Source: a virus. From it: DNA of 22,002 nt. The DNA is taken from positions 8,624 through 30,625 of the IMG/VR virus record IMGVR_UViG_3300030090_002133, one strand, 5' to 3'. The position numbers and the translations under genes are program-made. This document shows, piece after piece, positions 7,849-13,571 of this stretch (the stretch's first letter is position 1; every line of letters begins with the position of its first letter). The notes below the pieces were generated by a model. It ran no database searches. It saw nothing but the letters and a program-made list of their open reading frames with translations, and was not told the origin of the DNA.

Positions 7849-9356
7849 TTTTTGTTCCGATCAAATACATTAAAACTGCGATCTGCCATAAATGGTTTTA
7901 TTGATTGACCGCCATTAATCAGTTTACGTCCTTCGCCACCGCCTAACATAAGGTATTGTAAAGCATCATGTATGTGACTGTATTTATTTTTATTGGGGCG
8001 TAAATCATATTTTGCTTCTCCTGATACCTGCATACGCCTGTATTGATACCCAGATGCAAAACCTTTTCTTAATTGTGTACAGGAGGGATCAATCAATAAT
8101 CCGGGCTTTCCGTCAATCATACGTGTAAGTGTTGCAGTTACAGATTCAATACGCATAACAGGGTCATTAGAAGGGGCTGGATAAGCAACAATTCCGTTTG
8201 CACGCAATATCTGGAATGGTGTCGCTTCATCTGTCTGCGCTCGTTGATCTCCAGCAGGGTCAGCATAAATCAGCATTTCGTTTTTAGGAAAATCTTTTAA
8301 TATCTGAGATCTTAAAACTTCAGAAAAACGAGATGCACCCATATCAGTTGTTACTACTTCACGCAATATTATCCATCGTCCATCTGATAACTGCTGTGCA
8401 AAAACTGCCGCTGGCGTTAATCCAAAGTCAATACCTGCATAAATAGGAAGTTTTTCAGAATACTCTAAAGTTTGTTTTGCAATATGTGTTTCGGGAGCAA
8501 ACATAGGATATACAGGTTTGCCGTCATCTAATGAACCTAATCTGTTCATTACAAAGACATCAATCCAGTTTTTTGTTTTACCTGTAATTGTTGTTTCATA
8601 ATATTTTGGGTGAAGATTATGTGTATTTTCTGCATCTTCGTTATTTTTATATCCAATAATCTCTTTTGTTTCGGGATTAAAGATTTCAATCATTCCAGGG
8701 GGCTGTGTATAGAATGACCAGCCTTCAGGTTTTTGAAGCATAATAGCTTCTTCTGTACTGATATAATCCGGTAAAGGAGCTTCTCCAGCCATAATAGGCC
8801 ACCAATGGTCATCATCTGGTGCGTTAGTGTCAGCAATAACACCATACCAAGTTGGCCCGCCTTCACGCATTGACGGGAATCTGCCTACCCTCATTGTACA
8901 GCCGTCAACAATTTGTTTGCTGACTTCCTTGGCTTCATTAATAAATATACCAGTTAGCTCAAGTGAAAGCAGTTTTCGTATTTCTTCCGGTCTATCAAGT
9001 GCTAGAAAAATTACTTCGCAGTCGATATCGCCTTTTTTAATATGGTGTGTATATGGAGGCGACCAGTTAAAACGTCCAAATACATTTTCTGGAAACCAGT
9101 CAAGCCATGTTTTTATAGTTGTTGTTTTTAACTGAGGATTGGTATTACGGATAACTGCCCATCGTGTTCTACGTTTGCCATCTGGACCTTTTTCTTGCTG
9201 ACTTGCTCTTCTAAATATTTCAATACAACAAGCAACACTTTTACCAGAACCTACTGGACCTCGAAGGCCACGAAAGAAACCTTCATCCAGTAAAAATTTT
9301 TTTGTAGTGTCTCCGTCGGGTTTGTATAAAAATTCCATTAGAAGATCAGACTGCAC
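7824..9356 (-). CDS. terL: Terminase large subunit
   Basis: This 510-residue protein is the packaging motor ATPase and nuclease. Walker A is GPVGSGKS (33-40). Walker B is GIFINE with Glu141 as the likely catalytic carboxylate. The RNase H-like nuclease has YAGIDFG (Asp310), IYADPAGD (Asp366) and HIHDAL (Asp464). The start used is a GTG at 9356, overlapping the upstream gene by 11 nt. An ATG at codon 7 (9338) is an alternative, and neither has a strong ribosome binding site. terS lies upstream on the same strand, separated by five tiny genes, an unusually wide spacing. Confidence 0.95.
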   Translation of the reverse strand: MQSDLLMEFLYKPDGDTTKKFLLDEGFFRGLRGPVGSGKSVACCIEIFRRASQQEKGPDGKRRTRWAVIRNTNPQLKTTTIKTWLDWFPENVFGRFNWSPPYTHHIKKGDIDCEVIFLALDRPEEIRKLLSLELTGIFINEAKEVSKQIVDGCTMRVGRFPSMREGGPTWYGVIADTNAPDDDHWWPIMAGEAPLPDYISTEEAIMLQKPEGWSFYTQPPGMIEIFNPETKEIIGYKNNEDAENTHNLHPKYYETTITGKTKNWIDVFVMNRLGSLDDGKPVYPMFAPETHIAKQTLEYSEKLPIYAGIDFGLTPAAVFAQQLSDGRWIILREVVTTDMGASRFSEVLRSQILKDFPKNEMLIYADPAGDQRAQTDEATPFQILRANGIVAYPAPSNDPVMRIESVTATLTRMIDGKPGLLIDPSCTQLRKGFASGYQYRRMQVSGEAKYDLRPNKNKYSHIHDALQYLMLGGGEGRKLINGGQSIKPFMADRSFNVFDRNKKWRRNAGL

Positions 9357-9579
9357 CTTTATCGACTGCTATTTTTATTCTTTTTTCTCGTACTTTTGGC
9401 CCCATACTTTCAATCCATTTATCAACTTCATGCAAGGGGAGTACACGATAAGCCTTACCAGCACGTACCATATTTTCTTTATGCACCTTCTGACAGACTG
9501 CTCGAAGACGATTTAAATCTTGTATAGACAGGTCAGCAACAAAACTTGATCTTGTTGTTCCTAAGTTAAATATATCCAT
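9346..9579 (-). CDS. Conserved small phage protein upstream of terL
   Basis: This 77-residue protein uses the ATG at 9579, which overlaps the previous stop as TAATG and has GGAAG 8 nt upstream. A longer frame from 9594 lacks such a site. The sequence MDIFNLGTTRSSFVADL is followed by LNRLRAVCQKVHKEN and a helical EVDKWIESMGPKVREKRIK segment. Two amphipathic helices dominate. I recall similar short proteins beside terminase genes in marine phages, without known function. Coupling to terL through the 11-nt overlap suggests a packaging-related role, as inference. Confidence 0.75.
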   Translation of the reverse strand: MDIFNLGTTRSSFVADLSIQDLNRLRAVCQKVHKENMVRAGKAYRVLPLHEVDKWIESMGPKVREKRIKIAVDKGAV

Positions 9580-9794
9580 TATTTTTTCTTCCAACTAATT
9601 CGTTTTGGACCTTTCTTCTTTTTAGAAGCTGAAGTGCATTGGGCTTTAGTAGGTCTGCAAGCCGGATAAGGACGTTTAGAACTTTTTGCAGATTTACGTC
9701 CGCATGGCTTGCCTGTTTTACAGTCTATCCACCCTTTACCTTTATTGCGGGAAAACCAAGTCCGCAGACTATCGCTTTTTCTTTTTGCCGCCAC
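9579..9794 (-). CDS. Lysine-rich four-cysteine small protein
   Basis: A GTG at 9794 preceded by GGGG 8 nt upstream is the preferred start and gives 71 residues beginning (M)AAKRKSDSLRTWFSRN. An ATG at 9818 would add eight residues. The core is NKGKGWIDCKTGKPC, with further Cys at 46 and 53 (four in all, at 25, 31, 46 and 53), which could bind zinc. About a third of the residues are Lys or Arg. It overlaps the preceding tiny gene by 26 nt in another frame. It belongs to a set of small basic proteins recurrent in marine phages; nucleic-acid binding is likely, function unknown. Confidence 0.72.
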   Translation of the reverse strand: MAAKRKSDSLRTWFSRNKGKGWIDCKTGKPCGRKSAKSSKRPYPACRPTKAQCTSASKKKKGPKRISWKKK

Positions 9795-9933
9795 TTTTAT
9801 TACCCCAGTTTTTTGCACCTACTTTACGACACTTAACTAAAGCACCAGATGCATAAGCAGAAGGCCACTTAGTATAACGAGATTTTACTTTGTGGTAACA
9901 AGCGTCTTTTTTACCCTTAGCTTTTTTTGCCAT
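9769..9933 (-). CDS. Tiny basic conserved protein (DACYHKVK type)
   Basis: This 54-codon gene starts at an ATG overlapping the previous stop as TAATG (9935-9931). The protein reads MAKKAKGKKDACYHKVKSRY, then TKWPSAYASGALVKCRKVGA and KNWGNKSGGKKKK. The WPSAYASGALVKCRKVGAxNWG block is a pattern I recognise from many marine phage and some giant-virus proteins. The two cysteines (12 and 35) are characteristic. Function is unknown; strong positive charge suggests contact with nucleic acid. The TAATG junctions on this run show a tightly coupled cassette. Confidence 0.82.
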   Translation of the reverse strand: MAKKAKGKKDACYHKVKSRYTKWPSAYASGALVKCRKVGAKNWGNKSGGKKKKR

Positions 9934-10223
9934 TATCGACACTTCCAACGTTTTCTAGCTTGCCTTAAACGGCTGTTAGGATCTTTGGCGGCTTTAGGAA
10001 ACTTTTTCATTTGCCCAGCAGAACGAGCGCAGAATGACTTACGCCTTTTTGCATCCTTGCTCCCCTTCTTTACTTTGCCTGTAACAGCAGTCTGTAACTT
10101 ACTGCCAGGGTTATCTCTACGATACTTAGCCACACCTTTTGCAGTCATACCAGCACCCTTTTTAGTAGGACGCTTATGACCGCCTTTAATAGTATGACCC
10201 TTCATAGAACCTTTTTTAGCCAT
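9933..10223 (-). CDS. Conserved basic protein, DUF6321-like
   Basis: This 96-residue, highly basic protein contains KRPTKKGAGMTAKGVAKYRR (18-37), NPGSKLQTAVTGKVK (38-52) and KRRKSFCARSAGQMKKF (59-75), and ends RLRQARKRWKCR. This matches the small family I know as DUF6321, found across phages and some algal viruses, with conserved Cys65 and Cys95. No biochemical role is established that I know of. It is linked to both neighbours by TAATG overlaps. A nucleic-acid-binding or capsid-internal role is plausible from charge alone. Confidence 0.82.
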   Translation of the reverse strand: MAKKGSMKGHTIKGGHKRPTKKGAGMTAKGVAKYRRDNPGSKLQTAVTGKVKKGSKDAKRRKSFCARSAGQMKKFPKAAKDPNSRLRQARKRWKCR

Positions 10224-10495
10224 TACTTTGCTTTCTTTTTAGGTGCTGGCTTCTTCTTAACAGCCTTCTTCTTTACAGGAGCTTTCTCAACTGGTGGTGG
10301 AGATACTTCTTTTGGCTTTTCTTTAACAACCGGAGTGTTTGAAGATACTAAAAAGTCATGCAATATTGAATCAATTGTGCTTTCAATAGAATCAATATAA
10401 CCAGAAATATCATTTAAACGCTTATCATCTGTCATTCTTCTATGAAACTTGGTAGATAAACGTACCATTCTCTTCTTTAAATTAGCCGCTTCCAT
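10223..10495 (-). CDS. Small protein with histone H1-like Lys/Pro tail
   Basis: The start at 10495 is preferred because GGAGG lies 8 nt upstream; an in-frame ATG at 10510 would place that site inside the coding sequence. The 90-residue protein has an N-terminal helical part (about 1-50, with LKKRMVRLSTKFHRRM) and a tail from about residue 60 made of Lys, Pro, Ala and Val. The tail contains KAPVKKKAVKKKPAPKKK and resembles the C-terminal tail of linker histones. It heads the cassette of small basic genes and overlaps the next one by TAATG. DNA binding is likely; specific function is unknown. Confidence 0.7.
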   Translation of the reverse strand: MEAANLKKRMVRLSTKFHRRMTDDKRLNDISGYIDSIESTIDSILHDFLVSSNTPVVKEKPKEVSPPPVEKAPVKKKAVKKKPAPKKKAK

Positions 10496-10525
10496 AACTT
10501 GTGCCTCCATTAATAATAAGAAAAA

Positions 10526-10539
10526 TACCTTATGAGGTA
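10526..10539. repeat. TACCT-TATG-AGGTA palindrome (operator-like)
   Basis: Five-base arms around a 4-nt centre, 31 nt upstream of the 10495 start. The right half, ATGAGGTA, recurs at 10590-10597 and at 11220-11227, always in the same orientation and always in gene-free DNA flanking terS. It could be an operator or a promoter element for the late genes. Confidence 0.4.
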
Positions 10540-10683
10540 AAAAAAATATATTCTACTCACAGGAAACGTACCTTTTTCGGGAAAAATACATGAGGTAGGG
10601 ATATAGCGATAGCAATGCGCAGTTTTCTAACCCCACCCCCCATACCTGTATAGCATGAGCGACAAGTGATTAGACAGACAGCA
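10540..10683. other. Intergenic spacer between terS and the basic-protein cassette
   Basis: No coding frame is supported here. It holds one copy of the ATGAGGTA motif (10590-10597), isolated TACCT half-sites (10569-10573, 10643-10647) and a C-rich run (about 10631-10641). No convincing intrinsic terminator is visible after terS, so the downstream genes may be co-transcribed with it or start from here. Confidence 0.5.
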
Positions 10684-11112
10684 CTACGATAAATCTATGG
10701 TGATCCTTAGATCGCCTTCTACTTGAACCTGCTGTCTGTCTGGTGGCTTATAGCCACTTCGATCAAGGATCGAATCACTTGCCTGTAGTTGCACATACTC
10801 AGAACGTGCAGATGTTGACAAACGCTGTAGGGTTAAAGCAGCACCTACAGCTGAACGCCGTAGGTTCTGCCCTACAGCTTCAGTCATGTAACGTTCTACA
10901 TGTGGCAAATGCATTATGCGTTGTACTGTAGTTCTGTGCAAACTCAACGACTTAGCAGTCGCTGTGTTTGAGTCACCTGTAGCAAGAATATGATCGACAA
11001 TCTTTTTTTGCCGAGCAGTCAACGGCTTCTGATCGATCGGGACTGGAAGAGGTTTCTTAATCAGTTTGGGTCGATCGTTATTCTTGGATGGTGACGAGGA
11101 TTGCTCTTGCAT
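10684..11112 (-). CDS. terS: Terminase small subunit
   Basis: This 142-residue protein has a basic, Pro-rich N-terminus (about 1-30), then LTARQKKIVDHILATGDSNT and AKSLSLHRTTVQRIM, a helix-turn-helix typical of small terminases that recognise the packaging site. A helical oligomerisation region (about 75-118) ends in SILDRSGYKPPDRQ, and a short acidic tail (DLRITIDLS) may contact TerL. The size fits TerS. It is the most upstream late gene and faces the large divergent region. The ribosome binding site is weak (AGG about 13 nt away). Confidence 0.8.
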   Translation of the reverse strand: MQEQSSSPSKNNDRPKLIKKPLPVPIDQKPLTARQKKIVDHILATGDSNTATAKSLSLHRTTVQRIMHLPHVERYMTEAVGQNLRRSAVGAALTLQRLSTSARSEYVQLQASDSILDRSGYKPPDRQQVQVEGDLRITIDLS

Positions 11113-11156
11113 TTAAGAAGGATACCTACTCAAAAATACCTGTCAAGTACCTTATT

Positions 11157-11174
11157 TGTCGTATGCACACGACA
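11157..11174. promoter_or_regulatory. Operator-like inverted repeat TGTCGT/ACGACA
   Basis: Perfect 6-bp arms around a 6-nt centre, 45 nt upstream of terS. Three TACCT half-sites (11123, 11137 and 11148) lie between it and the gene. The arrangement suits a repressor or activator site controlling leftward late transcription. Confidence 0.35.
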
Positions 11175-11242
11175 TATATGACGTATGACTGAAACGTACA
11201 GTATCCTTCAATTAAATGCATGAGGTAATCCTACGCACGAAA

Positions 11243-11347
11243 CTTTTGCCCTGCAAAAGCTTTCTACTCCGATATCCGAACGAATAACGTTCGTATATCT
11301 TTGGCACGCCAGAACCCCAAACAGCATTACTGTTTGGGAACGCTGGC
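11243..11347. other. Three consecutive hairpins in the divergent region
   Basis: Hairpin A: CTTTTGC/GCAAAAG at 11243-11259 with a 3-nt loop. Hairpin B: GATAT-c-CGAACG paired with CGTTCG-t-ATATC at 11271-11299, 5-nt loop. Hairpin C: GCCAG and CCCAAACAG paired with CTGTTTGGG and CTGGC at 11308-11347, 5-nt loop, one internal loop. None is followed by a T-tract on either strand, so they are not plain terminators. Replication-origin structure, a structured leader, or protein sites are possible. No coding frame is supported from 11113 to 11499. Confidence 0.65.
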
Positions 11348-11476
11348 TTGAGTAAACTGATAACCCAATTTTCTACGCAATGATCTAAAGACCAATGCTC
11401 GAAAATGTGTTGTGTTTATATATATTAATCAATGATGTCTGTTACACCTATATACTGACAGGGTACTACCGCAGTA

Positions 11477-11514
11477 CAAGTAACAACAGAACACAACACA
11501 GTTACTTGAGTAAC
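11477..11514. repeat. GTTACTTGAGTAAC palindrome with an adjacent inverted copy
   Basis: CAAGTAAC at 11477-11484 is the inverse of GTTACTTG at 11501-11508, which is itself part of the palindrome GTTACT-TG-AGTAAC (11501-11514). A further palindromic copy with inverted centre lies at 11862-11875, at the far end of the giant palindrome. It looks like a regulatory protein site. Confidence 0.45.
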
Positions 11515-11876
11515 AGAGATTTCTCGCCACTTGGATTGCACATATTCGCTTAAGAAGATGATTCGGATTATTTCCAGTAAAAACTTCCTTCACAGCCAGA
11601 ATATAGACCTTTCACAGAAATTTGAATGTTACGTTGATGGATCTAGGAATGTTGCCGAGAACGCCCTGTTATGCAAGGCCAAGCCACGTTGTGGTGGGCT
11701 TGCGCCCAGCCTTGCATATCAGTTCGTTATCGGCCTCATAAGATCCATTAACAACGTAATATTAAAATTTGAAAGGAACTATATTATGTCTATGAAGAAA
11801 ATTTTTGAAATAATCGAATCATCTAGCGAATTTGTACAAGTCCAAGTTCTGAGAAATATCTGTTACTCAAGTAACT
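11500..11876. repeat. Giant imperfect palindrome (inverted repeat of about 170-180 bp arms)
   Basis: The left arm (11500-11679) and the reverse complement of the right arm (11709-11876) align along their whole length, by eye about 70 percent identical with a few short gaps. Outer ends match at 32 of 36 positions (11500-11535 against 11841-11876). Inner ends match at 22 of 26 (11654-11679 against 11709-11734). The 29-nt loop (11680-11708) has its own small stems. The right arm contains the ribosome binding site, start codon and first 30 codons of the 142-residue gene. The left arm, read in the equivalent frame, has stops and is non-coding. It is either a decayed inverted duplication or a functional long RNA or DNA hairpin. 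Confidence 0.85.
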
Positions 11877-12214
11877 CAGACATGGACTACCAAAGAAAAC
11901 AGGGAGCACAATACCTCGCTGAAGCTCGGCATATTATGACCGAAGAATACAACGGCTCTGAGATACAAGGAGGCAAGCTTGATCGCCTCCGAGAGTTTCA
12001 TGAGCGTTGCATGGATCAGTTCGCTGAATGTGAAAAGATTCACAATGAAGCTCGCAAGCAGTACAAGAAAGCTACGGGCAATGATTGGGTCTTAACTCCT
12101 AAGAAGCAACCTACTAGCGACAAAGCTAAGACTGCTAGCGCAGGTTACTGGCAGAAGCTTATCGGTAAAACTGAAGCCGAGTATGAAGATTCCAAGAAGC
12201 GTAAAGCTTCTTAG
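11786..12214 (+). CDS. Hypothetical early protein with start codon inside the giant palindrome
   Basis: The ATG at 11786 with AAAGGA 8-12 nt upstream is preferred. The frame is open back to 11531 but that extension only reads through the palindrome and loop. The 142-residue protein starts MSMKKIFEIIESSSEFVQVQ and is helical and charged. A central part has AQYLAEARHIMTEE and REFHERCMDQFAECEKIHNE, and it ends in a Lys/Ser-rich tail. I do not recognise the family. It is the first rightward gene and is followed by a strong terminator (12222-12252), so it forms its own transcription unit. Long-stem folding of its mRNA would hide the start site, suggesting translational control. Confidence 0.7.
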   Translation: MSMKKIFEIIESSSEFVQVQVLRNICYSSNSDMDYQRKQGAQYLAEARHIMTEEYNGSEIQGGKLDRLREFHERCMDQFAECEKIHNEARKQYKKATGNDWVLTPKKQPTSDKAKTASAGYWQKLIGKTEAEYEDSKKRKAS

Positions 12215-12221
12215 GAATCTT

Positions 12222-12252
12222 GGGAGTAGCTTAACAGCTACTCCCTTTTTTT
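12222..12252 (+). terminator. Strong intrinsic terminator
   Basis: A perfect 10-bp stem, GGGAGTAGCT/AGCTACTCCC, with a 4-nt loop (12232-12235) is followed directly by seven T residues (12246-12252). It lies 8 nt after the stop of the 142-residue gene. Confidence 0.93.
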
Positions 12253-12282
12253 ATCAACATCCGTTTCAACCAAGGAAATATT

Positions 12283-12450
12283 ATGTCAGATGATAAGGAA
12301 CTAGCTCGGCTTCACGTTCGAATGGAAAAACTTTCCAAAGAACTTAAAGAAACAAAAGCAAAATATGGTATAGCGAAAGCAAAAGTAAACGAATTGCTTT
12401 TCATGCTTCAAATGACAAATGCTTACACACCAGAAGACAGTATTCATTAG
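12283..12450 (+). CDS. Short coiled-coil protein
   Basis: This 55-residue protein starts at an ATG with AAGGAAAT about 5 nt upstream. The sequence MSDDKELARLHVRMEKLSKE continues as a charged heptad-like helix (about 5-38) and ends with a short polar tail. Such small coiled coils often act as oligomerising early phage proteins, but the family is not recognised. It lies just after a strong terminator, so a promoter must be close upstream or some read-through must occur. The frame, ribosome binding site and amino-acid pattern all support a real gene. Confidence 0.7.
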   Translation: MSDDKELARLHVRMEKLSKELKETKAKYGIAKAKVNELLFMLQMTNAYTPEDSIH

Positions 12451-12463
12451 GAGATAATTGCAA

Positions 12464-12529
12464 ATGTATAAAGAATTAATTAGCATAATGCTTATATCAT
12501 TTATGATATATGCATCATTATGGATTTAA
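12464..12529 (+). CDS. Possible 21-residue membrane peptide
   Basis: An ATG at 12464 preceded by GGAG (11 nt away) opens a 21-codon frame, MYKELISIMLISFMIYASLW plus Ile, a polar start followed by one hydrophobic helix long enough to span a membrane. It follows the coiled-coil gene by 13 nt. The regular small membrane-peptide pattern supports it, but a frame this short can arise by chance in AT-rich DNA. Confidence 0.42.
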   Translation: MYKELISIMLISFMIYASLWI

Positions 12530-12877
12530 AAGTTCCGTGTCCCGTAGCAAGGACTAGTTTGCAGACCAACTGCGATGAAATGAAGTAGAGTAGCATCTAC
12601 AAACAAAGGACTGACACTGTTACGTGTCGGCTACTGAAGCCGTTAAGGATATGGGGAGGCAGACCTATGAAGGTGAATGGTTTTCTTTAATCGGTAAAAA
12701 GGTTAAAGATACATTCATGTAAACCCATTGAGGATGGTGCTAGGAGGGAAAAAAATAAGCCTCGTTATTGGTACTCATTAAATATGAGATGTAAAACAAT
12801 GCATCTGGTTTGTAACCTATTATCTTACCAGTATTTAAACGCTATTTTTTTTAATAATTTCCTTATAGCGTTTACAG
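12530..12877 (+). ncRNA. Gene-poor, hairpin-rich stretch; candidate structured RNA
   Basis: About 350 nt without a clear gene, ending at an excellent terminator (12878-12914). A series of local stems is visible: GTCC/GGAC (12539-12554), GCAG/CTGC (12561-12573), GTAGA/TCTAC (12585-12600), GACAC/GTGTC (12613-12628), GGCT/AGCC (12629-12641), CCAT/ATGG (12725-12737), CTCAT/ATGAG (12774-12788) and AAACGCTAT/ATAGCGTTT (12837-12873). No known RNA class is recognised. A competing reading is a short frame from GTG 12624 or ATG 12651 to 12722, encoding up to 32 residues with a protein-like sequence (MGRQTYEGEWFSLIGKK), so part of the region may be coding. Confidence 0.4.
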
Positions 12878-12914
12878 AAAAGGGGATCAGGCGAAAGCTT
12901 GGTCTCCTTTTTTT
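12878..12914 (+). terminator. Intrinsic terminator with GAAA tetraloop
   Basis: A 15-bp RNA stem forms between 12878-12892 and 12897-12911 (three G-U pairs), closed by a GAAA tetraloop (12893-12896). The right arm ends in a T run that continues to 12914. It closes the 12530-12877 region and insulates the next gene at 12944. Confidence 0.9.
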
Positions 12915-12943
12915 GTGATTTCAATCACATAAAGGAAATAACA

Positions 12944-13216
12944 ATGTTAGAATATGATACTACACACGAACTGGTAGTCACCAAATTGAGTACATTATAT
13001 GATGACCGATGGCAATGCGAAGCTACACTTGAAGATGAACGTGATGCTTCTGTAATTAATGTCGAATTGATTTCAACATTGGAAAACAATTTGAAAACAA
13101 TTCAAAGTGAAATTAGAAGACTTGAACAACTTGTTGAAGATGGCATAGAACTTTGGGAAGAGGTAGCTGAAGAAACAATCTCTGAGTTCTGGGCTAACAT
13201 TTCTAATTTAAAATAA
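12944..13216 (+). CDS. Hypothetical coiled-coil protein
   Basis: The start at 12944 is chosen for AAAGGA 7 nt upstream; an earlier in-frame ATG at 12899 lies inside the terminator stem. The 90-residue acidic protein begins MLEYDTTHELVVTKLSTLYD. Its central helix (ISTLENNLKTIQSEIRRLEQ, about 43-62) has coiled-coil heptads, followed by a Trp/Glu-rich end. No family is recognised. It is followed after 10 nt by the DUF2958 gene, probably in one operon, and may be a partner or regulator within the early module. Confidence 0.72.
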   Translation: MLEYDTTHELVVTKLSTLYDDRWQCEATLEDERDASVINVELISTLENNLKTIQSEIRRLEQLVEDGIELWEEVAEETISEFWANISNLK

Positions 13217-13226
13217 AGGAGCTGTT

Positions 13227-13565
13227 ATGAAACTTTTAACTAAAAATATAGAGCAAAAACTTCGTGCTAATTATCAAGTTAATGCCGGCAAAGAACAAAC
13301 AACAGATCATAAACCTGTTGTAAAATTCTTTCATCCAATCACTATTGCAACATGGCTTATTACTGAGCTTGATCCAGACAATGTTATGTTTGGGTTATGT
13401 GACCCAGGGCTAGGAAGTCCTGAAATGGGATATGTTGCACTATCAGAAATTAAAGAAACATCAGCTTTCGGTATTCCTATCGAACGTGATCGTTATTTTA
13501 AAGCAGATAAAACACTTACAGAATATGCTGATCTAGCTCGAAATAAAGGGTACATAGCTGCATAA
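13227..13565 (+). CDS. DUF2958-family protein
   Basis: This 112-residue protein matches the DUF2958 family: KLLTKNIEQKL at the start, VKFF (32-35), ATWLITELDP (41-50), FGLCDPG (55-61), GYVALSEI (68-75) and PIERDRYFK (84-92). The family is found on phages, plasmids and integrative elements, often near replication or antirestriction genes. No activity is established that I know of. A strong AAAGGAG precedes the ATG by 5 nt. Length is normal. It is followed by the structured 13566-13769 spacer. Confidence 0.85.
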   Translation: MKLLTKNIEQKLRANYQVNAGKEQTTDHKPVVKFFHPITIATWLITELDPDNVMFGLCDPGLGSPEMGYVALSEIKETSAFGIPIERDRYFKADKTLTEYADLARNKGYIAA

Positions 13566-13571
13566 AAAATA

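Noticed and set aside
10625-10650. G-quadruplex on the minus strand at the C-rich run
   Set aside because: Only two separated G runs are present, not four tracts.
11451-11456. TATACT as a rightward -10 element for the first early gene
   Set aside because: No acceptable -35 is found 15-19 nt upstream, so it is not listed as a promoter, though the AT-rich stretch 11416-11431 may still contain one.
11654-11734. Integron attC-like fold: imperfect inverted stem with unpaired central positions and GTT/AAC near the ends
   Set aside because: The right end reads GTTATCG, not the GTTRRRY core, there is no single extrahelical base in the expected box, and the stem is part of the larger palindrome that continues well beyond it. 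No integron integrase or cassette is visible.
11531-11785. N-terminal extension of the 142-residue gene by 85 codons
   Set aside because: The frame is open but passes through the left arm and loop of the palindrome, has no ribosome binding site, and its composition does not look like protein; 11786 has a good site.
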